Assembly: GCF_015550425.1 (NCBI RefSeq)
Contig: NZ_JADNAT010000005.1
Span: forward strand, 29,132 to 93,131
DNA length: 64,000 bases
Reading direction: 5' to 3'
Source of the DNA: Clostridium sp. 1001275B_160808_H3
Lineage (GTDB): Bacteria; Bacillota; Clostridia; Clostridiales; Clostridiaceae
Under the pieces are notes generated by a model. That model was not told the origin of the DNA, ran no database searches, and saw only the letters and a program-made list of their open reading frames with translations. Shown piece by piece: positions 8,485 through 16,238 of the stretch; position 1 is the stretch's first letter; each line of letters begins with the position of its first letter. The position numbers and the translations under genes are program-made.

Positions 8485-8709
8485 TAATGATATGTATTAA
8501 CTTTCCGATTTTTATATAATATCGAATACAATTCTAAATTTAACTGTGTAAAGTGGCAGAATATAGTTGGCGAAGATAAATAGACTGTGGAATAAGCATA
8601 TAGCGAGCAATTAGAAGCACTTGGCGAAGGAAGAACTACTAGGCCTTAGTTTTGCTTAACTATTTAGCTTATGGAACATATCTATTTATCGTAGCCTTTA
8701 TATTTGTGC
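8485..8709 (+). repeat. Composite intergenic repeat, copy A (module H fragment plus module R)
   Basis: 8485-8542 matches the left half of module H at 38714-38772. The sequence then jumps to module R. In R, GATAAATAGA (8575-8584) pairs perfectly with TCTATTTATC (8681-8690). Inside, TGT-GGA-ATAAGC (8586-8597) faces GCTTAT-GGA-ACA (8667-8678). GGC (8569) faces GCC (8694), and GAATATA (8559) faces TATATT at 8699. This looks like a structured RNA or a folded mobile element. It ends 18 bp before the greA stop codon. Confidence 0.75.
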
Positions 8710-8726
8710 TACAGGCACTTTTGCTA

Positions 8727-9191
8727 TTATAAAATTTCTAATATTTCAACTGTATATTTATCTTCAGGAGCTTCAACTTCAACAATATCTCCAACTTTCT
8801 TGCCTTTTAAAGCTAACCCAAGATCTGATTCTATGCTTATGCACATATTTTCAGGGTCTGAATCCATAACAGTAACTAAAGTTATAACATCTTCAAAATC
8901 GTCTTCTATAAACTTAATTTTAGCTTTACTATTTATTCCTAAAGCAGATTTATCAATTTCTTCATCATCTATAACAGTTGCTGTTGAAATCATGTTTAAT
9001 AAGTATTGAATTCTATTATCATTTTCTCTATAGTTTGCACAAGCCTCTTTATACTCTGCATTTTCTGATCTATCACCATGTGCAGCGGCTATTGCTTTTT
9101 CTTTTGCAATTTCAGCTCTTTTTACTGTCATTCTATATTCTAATTCTTCTCTTAATTTTTTTATATTTTCTTCAGTTAGCGTATTATTCAT
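8727..9191 (-). CDS. greA: Transcription elongation factor GreA/GreB family
   Basis: This 154-residue protein has the two GreA parts: an N-terminal antiparallel coiled coil (residues 1-75, with RGDRSENAEY-like tip sequence HGDRSENAEYKEA carrying the acidic residues that enter the polymerase secondary channel) and a C-terminal FKBP-like globular domain (KIKFIEDDFEDVITLV to GLALKGKKVGDIVEVEAPEDKYTVEILEI). It stimulates transcript cleavage in backtracked RNA polymerase. The ribosome site is AGAGGGG before ATG. Clostridia often carry more than one Gre factor, so this may be a paralog and not the principal greA. Repeat copy A lies directly beyond its 3' end. Confidence 0.92.
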   Translation of the reverse strand: MNNTLTEENIKKLREELEYRMTVKRAEIAKEKAIAAAHGDRSENAEYKEACANYRENDNRIQYLLNMISTATVIDDEEIDKSALGINSKAKIKFIEDDFEDVITLVTVMDSDPENMCISIESDLGLALKGKKVGDIVEVEAPEDKYTVEILEIL

Positions 9192-9448
9192 AAAACTAAA
9201 CCCCTCTCAATAGATATCATGTTAATATTATATAATATATAGAAAAAAATAAAAGATTTTTTATATAAAAGCTATAGCAAGTAATATAAGGTAACTTATC
9301 AAAAATAAATTTGATTCATTTACTATAATTTTTATTTATAATATGGATACTTAAGTTAATACAAAATATAATAACAGTATTACTAAGTTAATAAGCATTA
9401 ACACAAAAGAAATAATATAGTATATAAATAGTTTTAAGGAGGATAAAA

Positions 9449-10150
9449 ATGAATAAGAAGTTATCTATAATAATTGCTTCTATAGTTTCTGTTTTAATTA
9501 TATTTATAGTTACAGTTATATCCCTTAATAAAATCAATAAAAACAAAAGTGAAAATATTAATAAGGATAATAATGAGATAAATAATATGGCAGAAACAGA
9601 AAATAAAAATGAAAATGAAATATTAAATTTTATAAGTTCAATATCTGGACTTCAAGCTAATAATATAGAAGTGATAAATAATCCAATAGGAGTTAAGGGA
9701 GAATTATTTGCTTCAGAAGAAACTATATTAAATGGAATGGATTATTTTTTAGAAAAAACTAATAACGAAAAAATGAAAGATGTTAATGTAAGAATAGATG
9801 ATGATTATATCAGTATTTATGTAAATTATGAAATTTCAAATGACTTAAAAACACCAATTGAAGTAAAGATTAAGCCAAGTGTTAATAGTGATGAAGATTT
9901 GGTAATAACAATAGATGAAGTAAAGTGCTTAGATTTAAGAATATCAAATTGGATAGTTAATTTAGTTTTAAAAAGTTTTGTGAAAGATTGGTTTCCTGAA
10001 GATGGAGAAGTAAATGTAGAGTTCGATAAAGGAGATGCAATAGTATATAAGGATAATTTTAAAGGAATTAATTTGAAATCAATTTCTTTAGAAGAAAATG
10101 GGCTTAAAATAAATGCTATTATAGATTTAAAACATATTATTAATAAATAA
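9449..10150 (+). CDS. Membrane-anchored protein of unknown function (YpmS/DUF2140-like)
   Basis: This 233-residue protein has one N-terminal membrane segment (residues 5-28), then a low-complexity Asn/Glu/Lys linker to about 55, then a beta-rich extracellular domain (VNVRIDDDYISIYVNYEIS, then LDLRISNWIVNLVLKSF and DKGDAIVYKDNFKGINLKSISLEENGLKINAII). This pattern recalls YpmS/DUF2140 and related lipid-binding-like proteins, but the resemblance is by eye only. GGAGG ribosome site. Single gene, terminator at 10206. Confidence 0.65.
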   Translation: MNKKLSIIIASIVSVLIIFIVTVISLNKINKNKSENINKDNNEINNMAETENKNENEILNFISSISGLQANNIEVINNPIGVKGELFASEETILNGMDYFLEKTNNEKMKDVNVRIDDDYISIYVNYEISNDLKTPIEVKIKPSVNSDEDLVITIDEVKCLDLRISNWIVNLVLKSFVKDWFPEDGEVNVEFDKGDAIVYKDNFKGINLKSISLEENGLKINAIIDLKHIINK

Positions 10151-10205
10151 GATTAAAATTGAGATGTTGTTTAGTTTTAATTTAACATTATAGGTTTTTT
10201 ATTAA

Positions 10206-10233
10206 AGGGCTGTTTGTAACAGCTCTTATTTTA
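10206..10233 (+). terminator. Intrinsic terminator
   Basis: AGGGCTGTT pairs with AACAGCTCT (one G.U) around TGT, followed by a T-rich tail. Confidence 0.75.
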
Positions 10234-10384
10234 TTTGTTTGTAAGTTGCTTTCTGTATTGATTGAATTGATACTAAATAAAAAAAGAAATATTTACATAA
10301 ACTATAAGGAATACTTTTATATAAAGAACTTTATAATTAAATGTATAAATAAATTAGTACATTAAAAATATGGGAGGTATAAAT

Positions 10385-11152
10385 ATGTTTGATTTAAAGG
10401 GAAAAATTGCAGTAGTTACAGGTGCATCAAGTGGACTTGGAAGGGATGCCGCAATAGCATATGCTAAAGAAGGTGCAAATGTTTGTGTTTTAGCAAGAAG
10501 AGTTGAAAAAATAGAAAGTTTAGCAAAAGAAATAGAAGCTTTAGGAGTAGAATCCATTGCAGTTAAATGTGATGTCACTAATGAAGAGGAAGTGAAAGCT
10601 GCAATAGAAGCTGTAATTAATAAATTTGGAAGAATTGATATATTATTAAATAATGCAGGAATCGCAGTACGTGGTGGTGTAGATACCCTTAGCGAAGAAG
10701 ATTGGGATAAGAGTATGGATACTAACGTGAAAGGTATTTATTTAGTTAGTAAATATGTTATTCCAGTTATGAAAAAGCAAAATTACGGAAAAGTAGTTAA
10801 CGTTAGTTCAATAAATGCGTTATTAGCAGATAAAGCGGATGTATTTATTAGACATTCTTATAATGCTTCTAAAGCAGCAGTTTTAGGATTGTCAAAAGGT
10901 ATGGCTGCATCTTATGCTCAATTTGGTATAACAGTGAATTCTGTTTGCCCAGGGTTATTTGAATCTGAAATGACTGAAGATACTTTATTTAAATCACAAG
11001 AATTTTTAAAGAGTTATAATACACTTTGTCCAGCATCTAGACCTGCAAAAAAAGGTGAGTTGAATGGAACTATTTTATATTTTTCTTCTGATGCATCAAG
11101 TTATGTAACAGGACAACATATTGTGGTAGATGGTGGGCTATCAATAGTTTAA
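10385..11152 (+). CDS. SDR family NAD(P)-dependent oxidoreductase
   Basis: The 255-residue product starts at the ATG at 10385 (MFDLKGKI), nine bases after GGGAGGT; an ATG at 10370 lies within that site. The SDR set is complete: TGASSGLG (12-19), NNAG near 89, NVSSINAL Ser, and YNASKAA Tyr/Lys near 161. The ending YVTGQHIVVDGG is typical. Related to gluconate 5-dehydrogenase/3-oxoacyl reductase-like SDRs; the substrate is unknown. No operon partner. Confidence 0.9.
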   Translation: MFDLKGKIAVVTGASSGLGRDAAIAYAKEGANVCVLARRVEKIESLAKEIEALGVESIAVKCDVTNEEEVKAAIEAVINKFGRIDILLNNAGIAVRGGVDTLSEEDWDKSMDTNVKGIYLVSKYVIPVMKKQNYGKVVNVSSINALLADKADVFIRHSYNASKAAVLGLSKGMAASYAQFGITVNSVCPGLFESEMTEDTLFKSQEFLKSYNTLCPASRPAKKGELNGTILYFSSDASSYVTGQHIVVDGGLSIV

Positions 11153-11430
11153 AGTAGATAGAAATATTTTTAATTAAATAATTAAGAAATGAAAGAATGA
11201 AAAAATTAAGGTGAAAATCTTTATGGATTTTAGAATAAATAATGCTTTACACAAATAATCTCCCCATATTTTTTATAATTTAGTTTAGAATATTCTTCAA
11301 GAGATTGAAAATGAAATAGAGAAATATATTTATTATTAAGTTATTATGATAAAATAATAGTATTAAATTAATAGTAAGGATAGATATAACAACACTTGAA
11401 AATAATAATAAAATTGGGGAGGAATTTAAG

Positions 11431-11973
11431 ATGAAAAAATTATTAGTAGTTATTGATTATCAAAAGGATTTTGTTGATGGGGCATTGGGATTTGAGAAAG
11501 CTATATCTTTAGAAAATGGAATTTATAATAAAGTAAATGAATATATAAAGGAGAATAACAAGGTGTTATTCACATATGATACTCATTTAGATAATTATTT
11601 AGATACTAGAGAAGGAAAAAACTTGCCAGTTGTTCATTGTATAAAAGGTACTAAAGGTCATGAACTATATGGTAGGTTAAAAGAGTTCTCAAATAGAGAA
11701 AATACGATTCATTACGAAAAATACGGATTTGGAATGGCACCAAGTGATATGATTAAACTTGCAAACGAAATAGGTGAGGATATTACTGAAATAGAGATAG
11801 TTGGAGTAGTTACTAATATATGTGTAATAAGCAATGTAGTGATGTTCCAATCACAATTTAGAAATGCAGAAGTAGTAGTTGATGGAAGTCTTTGTGCTAG
11901 CTTTGATGAATCATTGCATGAAAAGACTTTAGATGTAATAGAAGGATTACAAGGTAAGGTAATAAATAGATAA
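11431..11973 (+). CDS. Cysteine hydrolase (isochorismatase/nicotinamidase family)
   Basis: This 180-residue alpha/beta hydrolase has the family's catalytic triad positions: Asp in VIDYQKDFVDG (residue 9), Lys in HCIKGTKGHEL (near 72) and the nucleophile Cys in VGVVTNICVISNVV (near 130). The metal-binding positions of true nicotinamidases (DTH motif) are visible as YDTHLDNY near 49-56, so nicotinamidase (pncA-like) activity, converting nicotinamide to nicotinate for NAD salvage, is the most likely role. GGGGAGG ribosome site. Confidence 0.85.
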   Translation: MKKLLVVIDYQKDFVDGALGFEKAISLENGIYNKVNEYIKENNKVLFTYDTHLDNYLDTREGKNLPVVHCIKGTKGHELYGRLKEFSNRENTIHYEKYGFGMAPSDMIKLANEIGEDITEIEIVGVVTNICVISNVVMFQSQFRNAEVVVDGSLCASFDESLHEKTLDVIEGLQGKVINR

Positions 11974-11989
11974 AAATGATAGTATAAAA

Positions 11990-12211
11990 ATGACTAATAA
12001 ACTTATTAATTTGATAAGGGTATTAGTTATTTTTATATTATCATATAAAGACATACAAAAAGTTGATAGTGCAGAAAATATTATTTCTTGGAATGCAGAT
12101 AAGTGGAAGCATATAGCAACTTCTAAAATGTTCGAATTATTCTCACTTTTTGGTGACTACTATGGTACAGTTGCACCTATAGGTGAATATCATAGTCATG
12201 AAAGGAGTTGA
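11990..12211 (+). CDS. Small hypothetical protein, doubtful
   Basis: This 73-residue reading frame has a hydrophobic N-terminus (LINLIRVLVIFILSY) and a C-terminal YYGTVAPIGEYHSHE segment. The ribosome site is weak. Its last codons overlap the AAAGGAG site of the next gene. Either a small membrane protein or the leftover of a longer gene. No family recognised. Confidence 0.3.
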   Translation: MTNKLINLIRVLVIFILSYKDIQKVDSAENIISWNADKWKHIATSKMFELFSLFGDYYGTVAPIGEYHSHERS

Positions 12212-12217
12212 TAAAAA

Positions 12218-12568
12218 ATGTCTTTGGAAAGAATTGATTATTACAGAGACTTACAACCATTACACGATAAATGTAAAAGGCTTATGTCTTTTCACGTTAT
12301 TATTACACTGACAGATGGAAGTACAATTGACGGAATTATTGAGGATGTAGATAGAGATCGTGTTATAGTGTTAGTTGGAGAAGATGTTATGGAACCAGAA
12401 GATGAAAATGAATCTAATCAACAACGACAATTCCCAGGTGTCGGTCGTCCAAGAAGAAGATTTAGACGTTTTAGGAGGAAAGGTTTTCCACTTGGAAATT
12501 TAGCTGCATTGGCTCTATTAGGATATCCTTATTTTGTCCCACCATTTCCATTTTTCTATACTTTCTAG
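12218..12568 (+). CDS. LSm-like small protein with Arg-rich and hydrophobic tail
   Basis: This 116-residue protein has a beta-barrel-like segment at residues 20-55 (FHVIITLTDGSTIDGIIEDV then DRDRVIVLVGEDV) that resembles the Sm/LSm or Hfq-type fold. A basic stretch (RPRRRFRRFRRKG, about 78-90) and a hydrophobic, Pro/Phe-rich C-terminus (GYPYFVPPFPFFYTF) follow. Similar architectures occur in small spore or membrane-associated proteins of Bacillales and clostridia, with no known function. The ribosome site is strong (AAAGGAG). A large hairpin terminator follows at 12660. Function not assigned. Confidence 0.6.
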   Translation: MSLERIDYYRDLQPLHDKCKRLMSFHVIITLTDGSTIDGIIEDVDRDRVIVLVGEDVMEPEDENESNQQRQFPGVGRPRRRFRRFRRKGFPLGNLAALALLGYPYFVPPFPFFYTF

Positions 12569-12659
12569 ACTTATCAGAGAAAATACTTAATAAGAAACAA
12601 TAATTAGAATTAGAAGCACATAGGTATTGTTGTTATATACTAACAGCAGATTTTCTAAT

Positions 12660-12712
12660 AATAACTGGAATCAATTTTAAAATAAAAAAATGATTCCAGT
12701 TATTATTTTATT
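12660..12712 (+). terminator. Strong intrinsic terminator
   Basis: AATAACTGGAATCA (12660-12673) pairs perfectly with TGATTCCAGTTATT (12691-12704), followed by a T-rich stretch. Confidence 0.88.
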
Positions 12713-12763
12713 TAGAAGGTATTAAAAAGTGTAAATAAAAGTTATTTAAATTTGTTCCATGTA

Positions 12764-12811
12764 TTGACAGTTGATACGCGATAACATATAATGAGTTATA
12801 ATATAACTCAT
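12764..12811 (+). promoter_or_regulatory. Consensus promoter plus inverted repeat at the transcription start
   Basis: TTGACA (12764-12769), a 17-bp spacer and TATAAT (12787-12792) form a perfect sigma-A-type promoter. Immediately after it, ATGAGTTAT (12791-12799) and ATAACTCAT (12803-12811) form a 9-bp inverted repeat with 3-bp spacer overlapping the start site. It is an operator or a 5' hairpin for the genes at 12826 and 13110. Confidence 0.8.
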
Positions 12812-12825
12812 AGGGGTGAGAATAT

Positions 12826-13056
12826 ATGAAATTTGATATGATATATCTGATTCAATTAGTTTTTATTTTTAGTATTGCAACTTACATATATATATGTTTT
12901 AAAGGCTATGTTTATAGAAATAAGGAGAAATTTAATAAAGCAATTTTCAATAATTTGATTAATAAAGAAAGATTAGATTTTTCCAAGATTTTAAATGCTG
13001 ATGGATATAAGACCTATGAGAAAATAGATATATGGCGGTACTGTACTTTATTTTAA
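12826..13056 (+). CDS. Small single-pass membrane protein
   Basis: This 76-residue protein has an N-terminal membrane helix (IYLIQLVFIFSIATYIYICF, residues 5-24) and a basic cytoplasmic-type tail ending in IDIWRYCTLF. It is the first gene after the consensus promoter at 12764 and 53 bp upstream of the YidC homolog, so the two are probably one transcript. AGGGGTGAG ribosome site. No family recognised; a partner or cofactor of the insertase is possible but unproved. Confidence 0.6.
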   Translation: MKFDMIYLIQLVFIFSIATYIYICFKGYVYRNKEKFNKAIFNNLINKERLDFSKILNADGYKTYEKIDIWRYCTLF

Positions 13057-13109
13057 AAGGATGTCTTATAAATTAATTTCAAATTATTTAAATAATTAGG
13101 AGGATTTTT

Positions 13110-13748
13110 ATGGACATCATTATAAATATATTTAAATCTATGATAGAGTTTGCTTTTAATATAACAGGGGATTGGGGGATAGCTATAGTATTGATAACAG
13201 TAACTGTAAAGCTATTGATGTTACCTTTTTCTATAAAGCAAAGAATTTCTATGAAAAAGCAAATAAATTTTTCTAAGCAAGTAGAGATTGTTAAGAAAAA
13301 GTATAAAAATAATAAAAGAAGACAAGATGAGGAATTAAATAAGCTTTATTTAAATAATTCTAAAGGAATGTTTGGATGCTTTCTTTCATTATTGCAGTTA
13401 CCAGTAGTATCTGGGTTATATATGTCTATAACAAGGCTTCAATTTGAATCTATGACAATGTTAATTCCTTGGGTTATGAATATTGGTAGCACAGATGATA
13501 AATTTATTGTTCCTTTGATTTATACAATAGTTTCTATATTACCAAGTATAATTTCTTATTTTAAGATTTTTAATATTAATGAAGAACCGATAAGTATAAA
13601 ATCTATTATTCCTATGTTGATATTTGGATTAGCTATAACTGTAAAAGCACCTGTGGGAGTTGGAATTTACTTTATAACTTCAAGTATATTTACATTAATA
13701 GAGGATACTGGATTTAAGATATATAGTAGAAATAAAGTTTTCGCTTAG
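13110..13748 (+). CDS. YidC/Oxa1 family membrane protein insertase
   Basis: This 212-residue protein has five hydrophobic segments and the family core: GDWGIAIVLITVTVKLLMLPFSIKQRISMKKQ (residues about 19-50) containing the first core helix and a cytoplasmic loop, then GMFGCFLSLLQLPVVSGLYMSITR. It inserts proteins into the membrane with or without SecYEG. It is shorter than SpoIIIJ/YqjG (~255 aa) and lacks their lipoprotein signal and lipobox Cys, so it is probably a specialised paralog. It shares a transcript with the small membrane protein at 12826 and is followed by a hairpin and a TIM44-like gene. Confidence 0.88.
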   Translation: MDIIINIFKSMIEFAFNITGDWGIAIVLITVTVKLLMLPFSIKQRISMKKQINFSKQVEIVKKKYKNNKRRQDEELNKLYLNNSKGMFGCFLSLLQLPVVSGLYMSITRLQFESMTMLIPWVMNIGSTDDKFIVPLIYTIVSILPSIISYFKIFNINEEPISIKSIIPMLIFGLAITVKAPVGVGIYFITSSIFTLIEDTGFKIYSRNKVFA

Positions 13749-13751
13749 ATT

Positions 13752-13788
13752 AAAAAGGATTTAAAGTTTTGCTTTAAATCCTTTTATG
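13752..13788 (+). terminator. Hairpin between YidC-like and TIM44-like genes
   Basis: AAAAGGATTTAAAG pairs with CTTTAAATCCTTTT. The T run is short, so partial read-through into the gene at 13832 is possible. Confidence 0.75.
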
Positions 13789-13831
13789 TAAAGTAATTAA
13801 TAAAATTTAAACACTTAAAGGGGAGAGAGTA

Positions 13832-14635
13832 ATGAAGAAATTTAAAGTTAGTAATTTTCTAAAAAGATTTTCAGCAATAATAATGGTGATTTTGGTTGTT
13901 AATGGACCATTAGTTGCTTATGCTAGAGCTGGCGGTGGAGGAGGCGGTGGTGGAGGCGGTGGCGGTGGCGGTGGAGGTGGAAGCCATAGTTCCTCTCATG
14001 GAGGTTCACCAAGTGGAAGTTATAGAGGAAGAAGTAATCCAATCACTTCAATAATTAATCTTGGCATGTTTGCTATTGTTGGATCAGCAGGAACAATTGT
14101 TTTAAAGGTAAGACTTAGTAAAAAGAAAGCAAAAAGTATTTCGGCTATTAAGAATTTATCTAAGAATGATTATAATTGGGATTATAATAGTATAAAGAAT
14201 GATATAGAAGAAGCTTTTTATAAAGTTCAAGTTGCCTGGATGGAAAGGAATCAAGATTTAGCTAAAGAGTATATGAGTGAAAAGTTATACATAAGGCATA
14301 AATCAAAAACAGAATGGATGAAAGTAAGAAAAGAAAAAAACATCCTAGAAAAAATGAAGTTAATAAGCGCTATTCCTATTGCATTGCAGGATCAAGATGG
14401 AACTAATGAAGATTCTTTATGGGTTCATATAAAAGCAAAATCAATCGATTATACAATAAAAGAGGAAACAAATGAAGTAATAGAAGGTAATAAATATAGA
14501 CGTACTCATTTTGAAGAGTACTGGAAATTTATAAAAAATGAAAAGAGATGGATATTAGATGAAATAAGGCAAATTGACGATATTAATGATTTAGATTTTT
14601 TTGATATAAATATAAAAAATAAGAAATCTAAGTAA
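13832..14635 (+). CDS. TIM44-like domain protein with polyglycine tract
   Basis: This 267-residue protein has an N-terminal signal or anchor helix (residues 13-33, ending YARA), then 17 consecutive Gly, a Ser/His/Gly linker and a second membrane segment (about 66-87). The C-terminal ~170 residues read as a TIM44-like domain (DYNWDYNSIKNDIEEAFYKVQ, AWMERNQDLAKEYMSEKLY, then a beta-sheet region ending KRWILDEI). Bacterial TIM44-like proteins bind membranes or partners through this domain; their role is poorly known. Position directly behind a YidC homolog suggests a membrane-biogenesis function. The Gly tract is a potential slippage site. Confidence 0.82.
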   Translation: MKKFKVSNFLKRFSAIIMVILVVNGPLVAYARAGGGGGGGGGGGGGGGGGSHSSSHGGSPSGSYRGRSNPITSIINLGMFAIVGSAGTIVLKVRLSKKKAKSISAIKNLSKNDYNWDYNSIKNDIEEAFYKVQVAWMERNQDLAKEYMSEKLYIRHKSKTEWMKVRKEKNILEKMKLISAIPIALQDQDGTNEDSLWVHIKAKSIDYTIKEETNEVIEGNKYRRTHFEEYWKFIKNEKRWILDEIRQIDDINDLDFFDINIKNKKSK

Positions 14636-14668
14636 TATTATAAATATACAGATATTTTATCTTTTTAA

Positions 14669-14712
14669 AAAGAAGCTATCTATAATGTTTTATTGTAGGT
14701 GGCTTCTTTGTG
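14669..14712 (+). terminator. Intrinsic terminator
   Basis: AAAGAAGC (14669-14676) pairs with GCTTCTTT (14702-14709), with further inner pairing. Confidence 0.7.
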
Positions 14713-14872
14713 ATGTTGTAGAAAATATTAAAATAAAAATAATTCTCACCTAAATTTAAAGTTTTTTTAAATATTATTTTTACTAGATTTAATCACTATT
14801 ATTATTTTTATTTGTAAGGTATAATTGATTTATTACACATATGACTAAGATTAGGTAACAAGGAGAATTAAC

Positions 14873-16237
14873 ATGAACATTATTATAGTCGGTGCAGGTA
14901 AAGTAGGATATACCTTAGCAAAATACTTATCTATGGACGGAGATAATATAACTATTATAGATAATAAGGATGGAGCTTTAGAACAAATTAATAATAATTT
15001 AGATGTAATGTGTGTTAAAGGAAACTGTACTAGTTTAAAGGTTCTTGACGAAGCGGGAATAAGAGGTGCTGATTTATTAATTTCAGTAACAGATAGTGAT
15101 GAGTTAAACATGCTTTGTTCTTTAGCATCTAAAAAGTTAGGAGTTAAATATACTGTAGCTAGAGTTAGAACTCCAGATTATGATGAAGATATAACCTTAT
15201 TAACTGAAGCAGTAGGAATAGATTTAGTAATAAATCCAGAAAAAGCTGCAGCAATGGAAATAGCTAAGTTAATTAAATATCCATCAGTGTGTAGTATAGA
15301 TAGTTTTTCCGGTGGTAAAGTGAATTTAGTTGGATTTAAGGTGTCTAATGATACAGATCTCGAAGGTAAAAGGGTAAGTGATATTACTTTTATTAGAGGA
15401 AATGTACTATTTTGTGGAGTAGAGAGAAATGATGAATTTATAATGCCTAGAGGAGACTATATTTTTCATAAAGATGACAGAGTATATGTTATAGGTGAAC
15501 ATAAAGATATTCAAAATTTATTTAATAAACTAGGAAAATATAAGAAAAAAGTGAAAAGAGCCATGATTATTGGTGGAGGGAAAATAGCATATTATCTTTC
15601 TAAAATGCTTAGTGAAGTTGGAGTGAATTGTAAGATAATAGAAAGAGATATAAAAATTTGTGAAGAGCTTAACGATCTTTTACCAGATTCTATAATAATT
15701 AATGGAGATGGTATGGATGAAGAGTTATTATTATCTGAAAGTTTATTAGAAGTTGATAGTTTTATTACTTTAACAGGTAGAGATGAGGATAATATTATAG
15801 CGTCTCTTCTAGCAAGTAGCAAATCTGTAAGTAATGTAATAACTAAAATAACAAGAAATAATTATAGAGAAATAGGAAAGACAGTAGGAATAAACTCTAT
15901 AGTAAATCCAAAGTTAGTTACTGCATATAAGATATTAAGATATGCAAGAACTTTAAGAAATAAGAAAAAATGTTCCATAGAAAATATATATAGAATCTGT
16001 AATGATAACGCAGAGGCAGTGGAATTTGTAGTTGGCAATGATACTAAAAATATAAATATAAAATTTAAAAATATTATCTTTAATAAAGATATATTAGTAG
16101 CAACAATTGTTAGAAATAATAAGATAATCATTCCAACAGGAGATGATTCTTTAAAAGTAAATGATAGAGTTATTATTGTAACTAAGAATATGAATATCCT
16201 TCATATTGATGACATCTTCTCTGGAGGTGGCAGATAA
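14873..16237 (+). CDS. trkA: Trk system potassium uptake protein TrkA
   Basis: This 454-residue cytoplasmic gating subunit of the TrkAH potassium channel has two tandem RCK units. The first starts MNIIIVGAGKVGYTLAKYL and the second near residue 230 with AMIIGGGKIAYYLSKML. Each has a Rossmann NAD(H)/ATP-binding site (GxGxxG, then acidic residue: IIDNKD and IIERD) followed by a TrkA_C domain. The full two-repeat length matches E. coli-type TrkA. Its stop is one base before the trkH start, so the two are co-transcribed and probably translationally coupled. Confidence 0.95.
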   Translation: MNIIIVGAGKVGYTLAKYLSMDGDNITIIDNKDGALEQINNNLDVMCVKGNCTSLKVLDEAGIRGADLLISVTDSDELNMLCSLASKKLGVKYTVARVRTPDYDEDITLLTEAVGIDLVINPEKAAAMEIAKLIKYPSVCSIDSFSGGKVNLVGFKVSNDTDLEGKRVSDITFIRGNVLFCGVERNDEFIMPRGDYIFHKDDRVYVIGEHKDIQNLFNKLGKYKKKVKRAMIIGGGKIAYYLSKMLSEVGVNCKIIERDIKICEELNDLLPDSIIINGDGMDEELLLSESLLEVDSFITLTGRDEDNIIASLLASSKSVSNVITKITRNNYREIGKTVGINSIVNPKLVTAYKILRYARTLRNKKKCSIENIYRICNDNAEAVEFVVGNDTKNINIKFKNIIFNKDILVATIVRNNKIIIPTGDDSLKVNDRVIIVTKNMNILHIDDIFSGGGR

Positions 16238-16238
16238 T

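Noticed and set aside
8978..9193. Plus-strand frames over greA
   Set aside because: Antisense shadows with no ribosome site; the minus-strand GreA is unmistakable.
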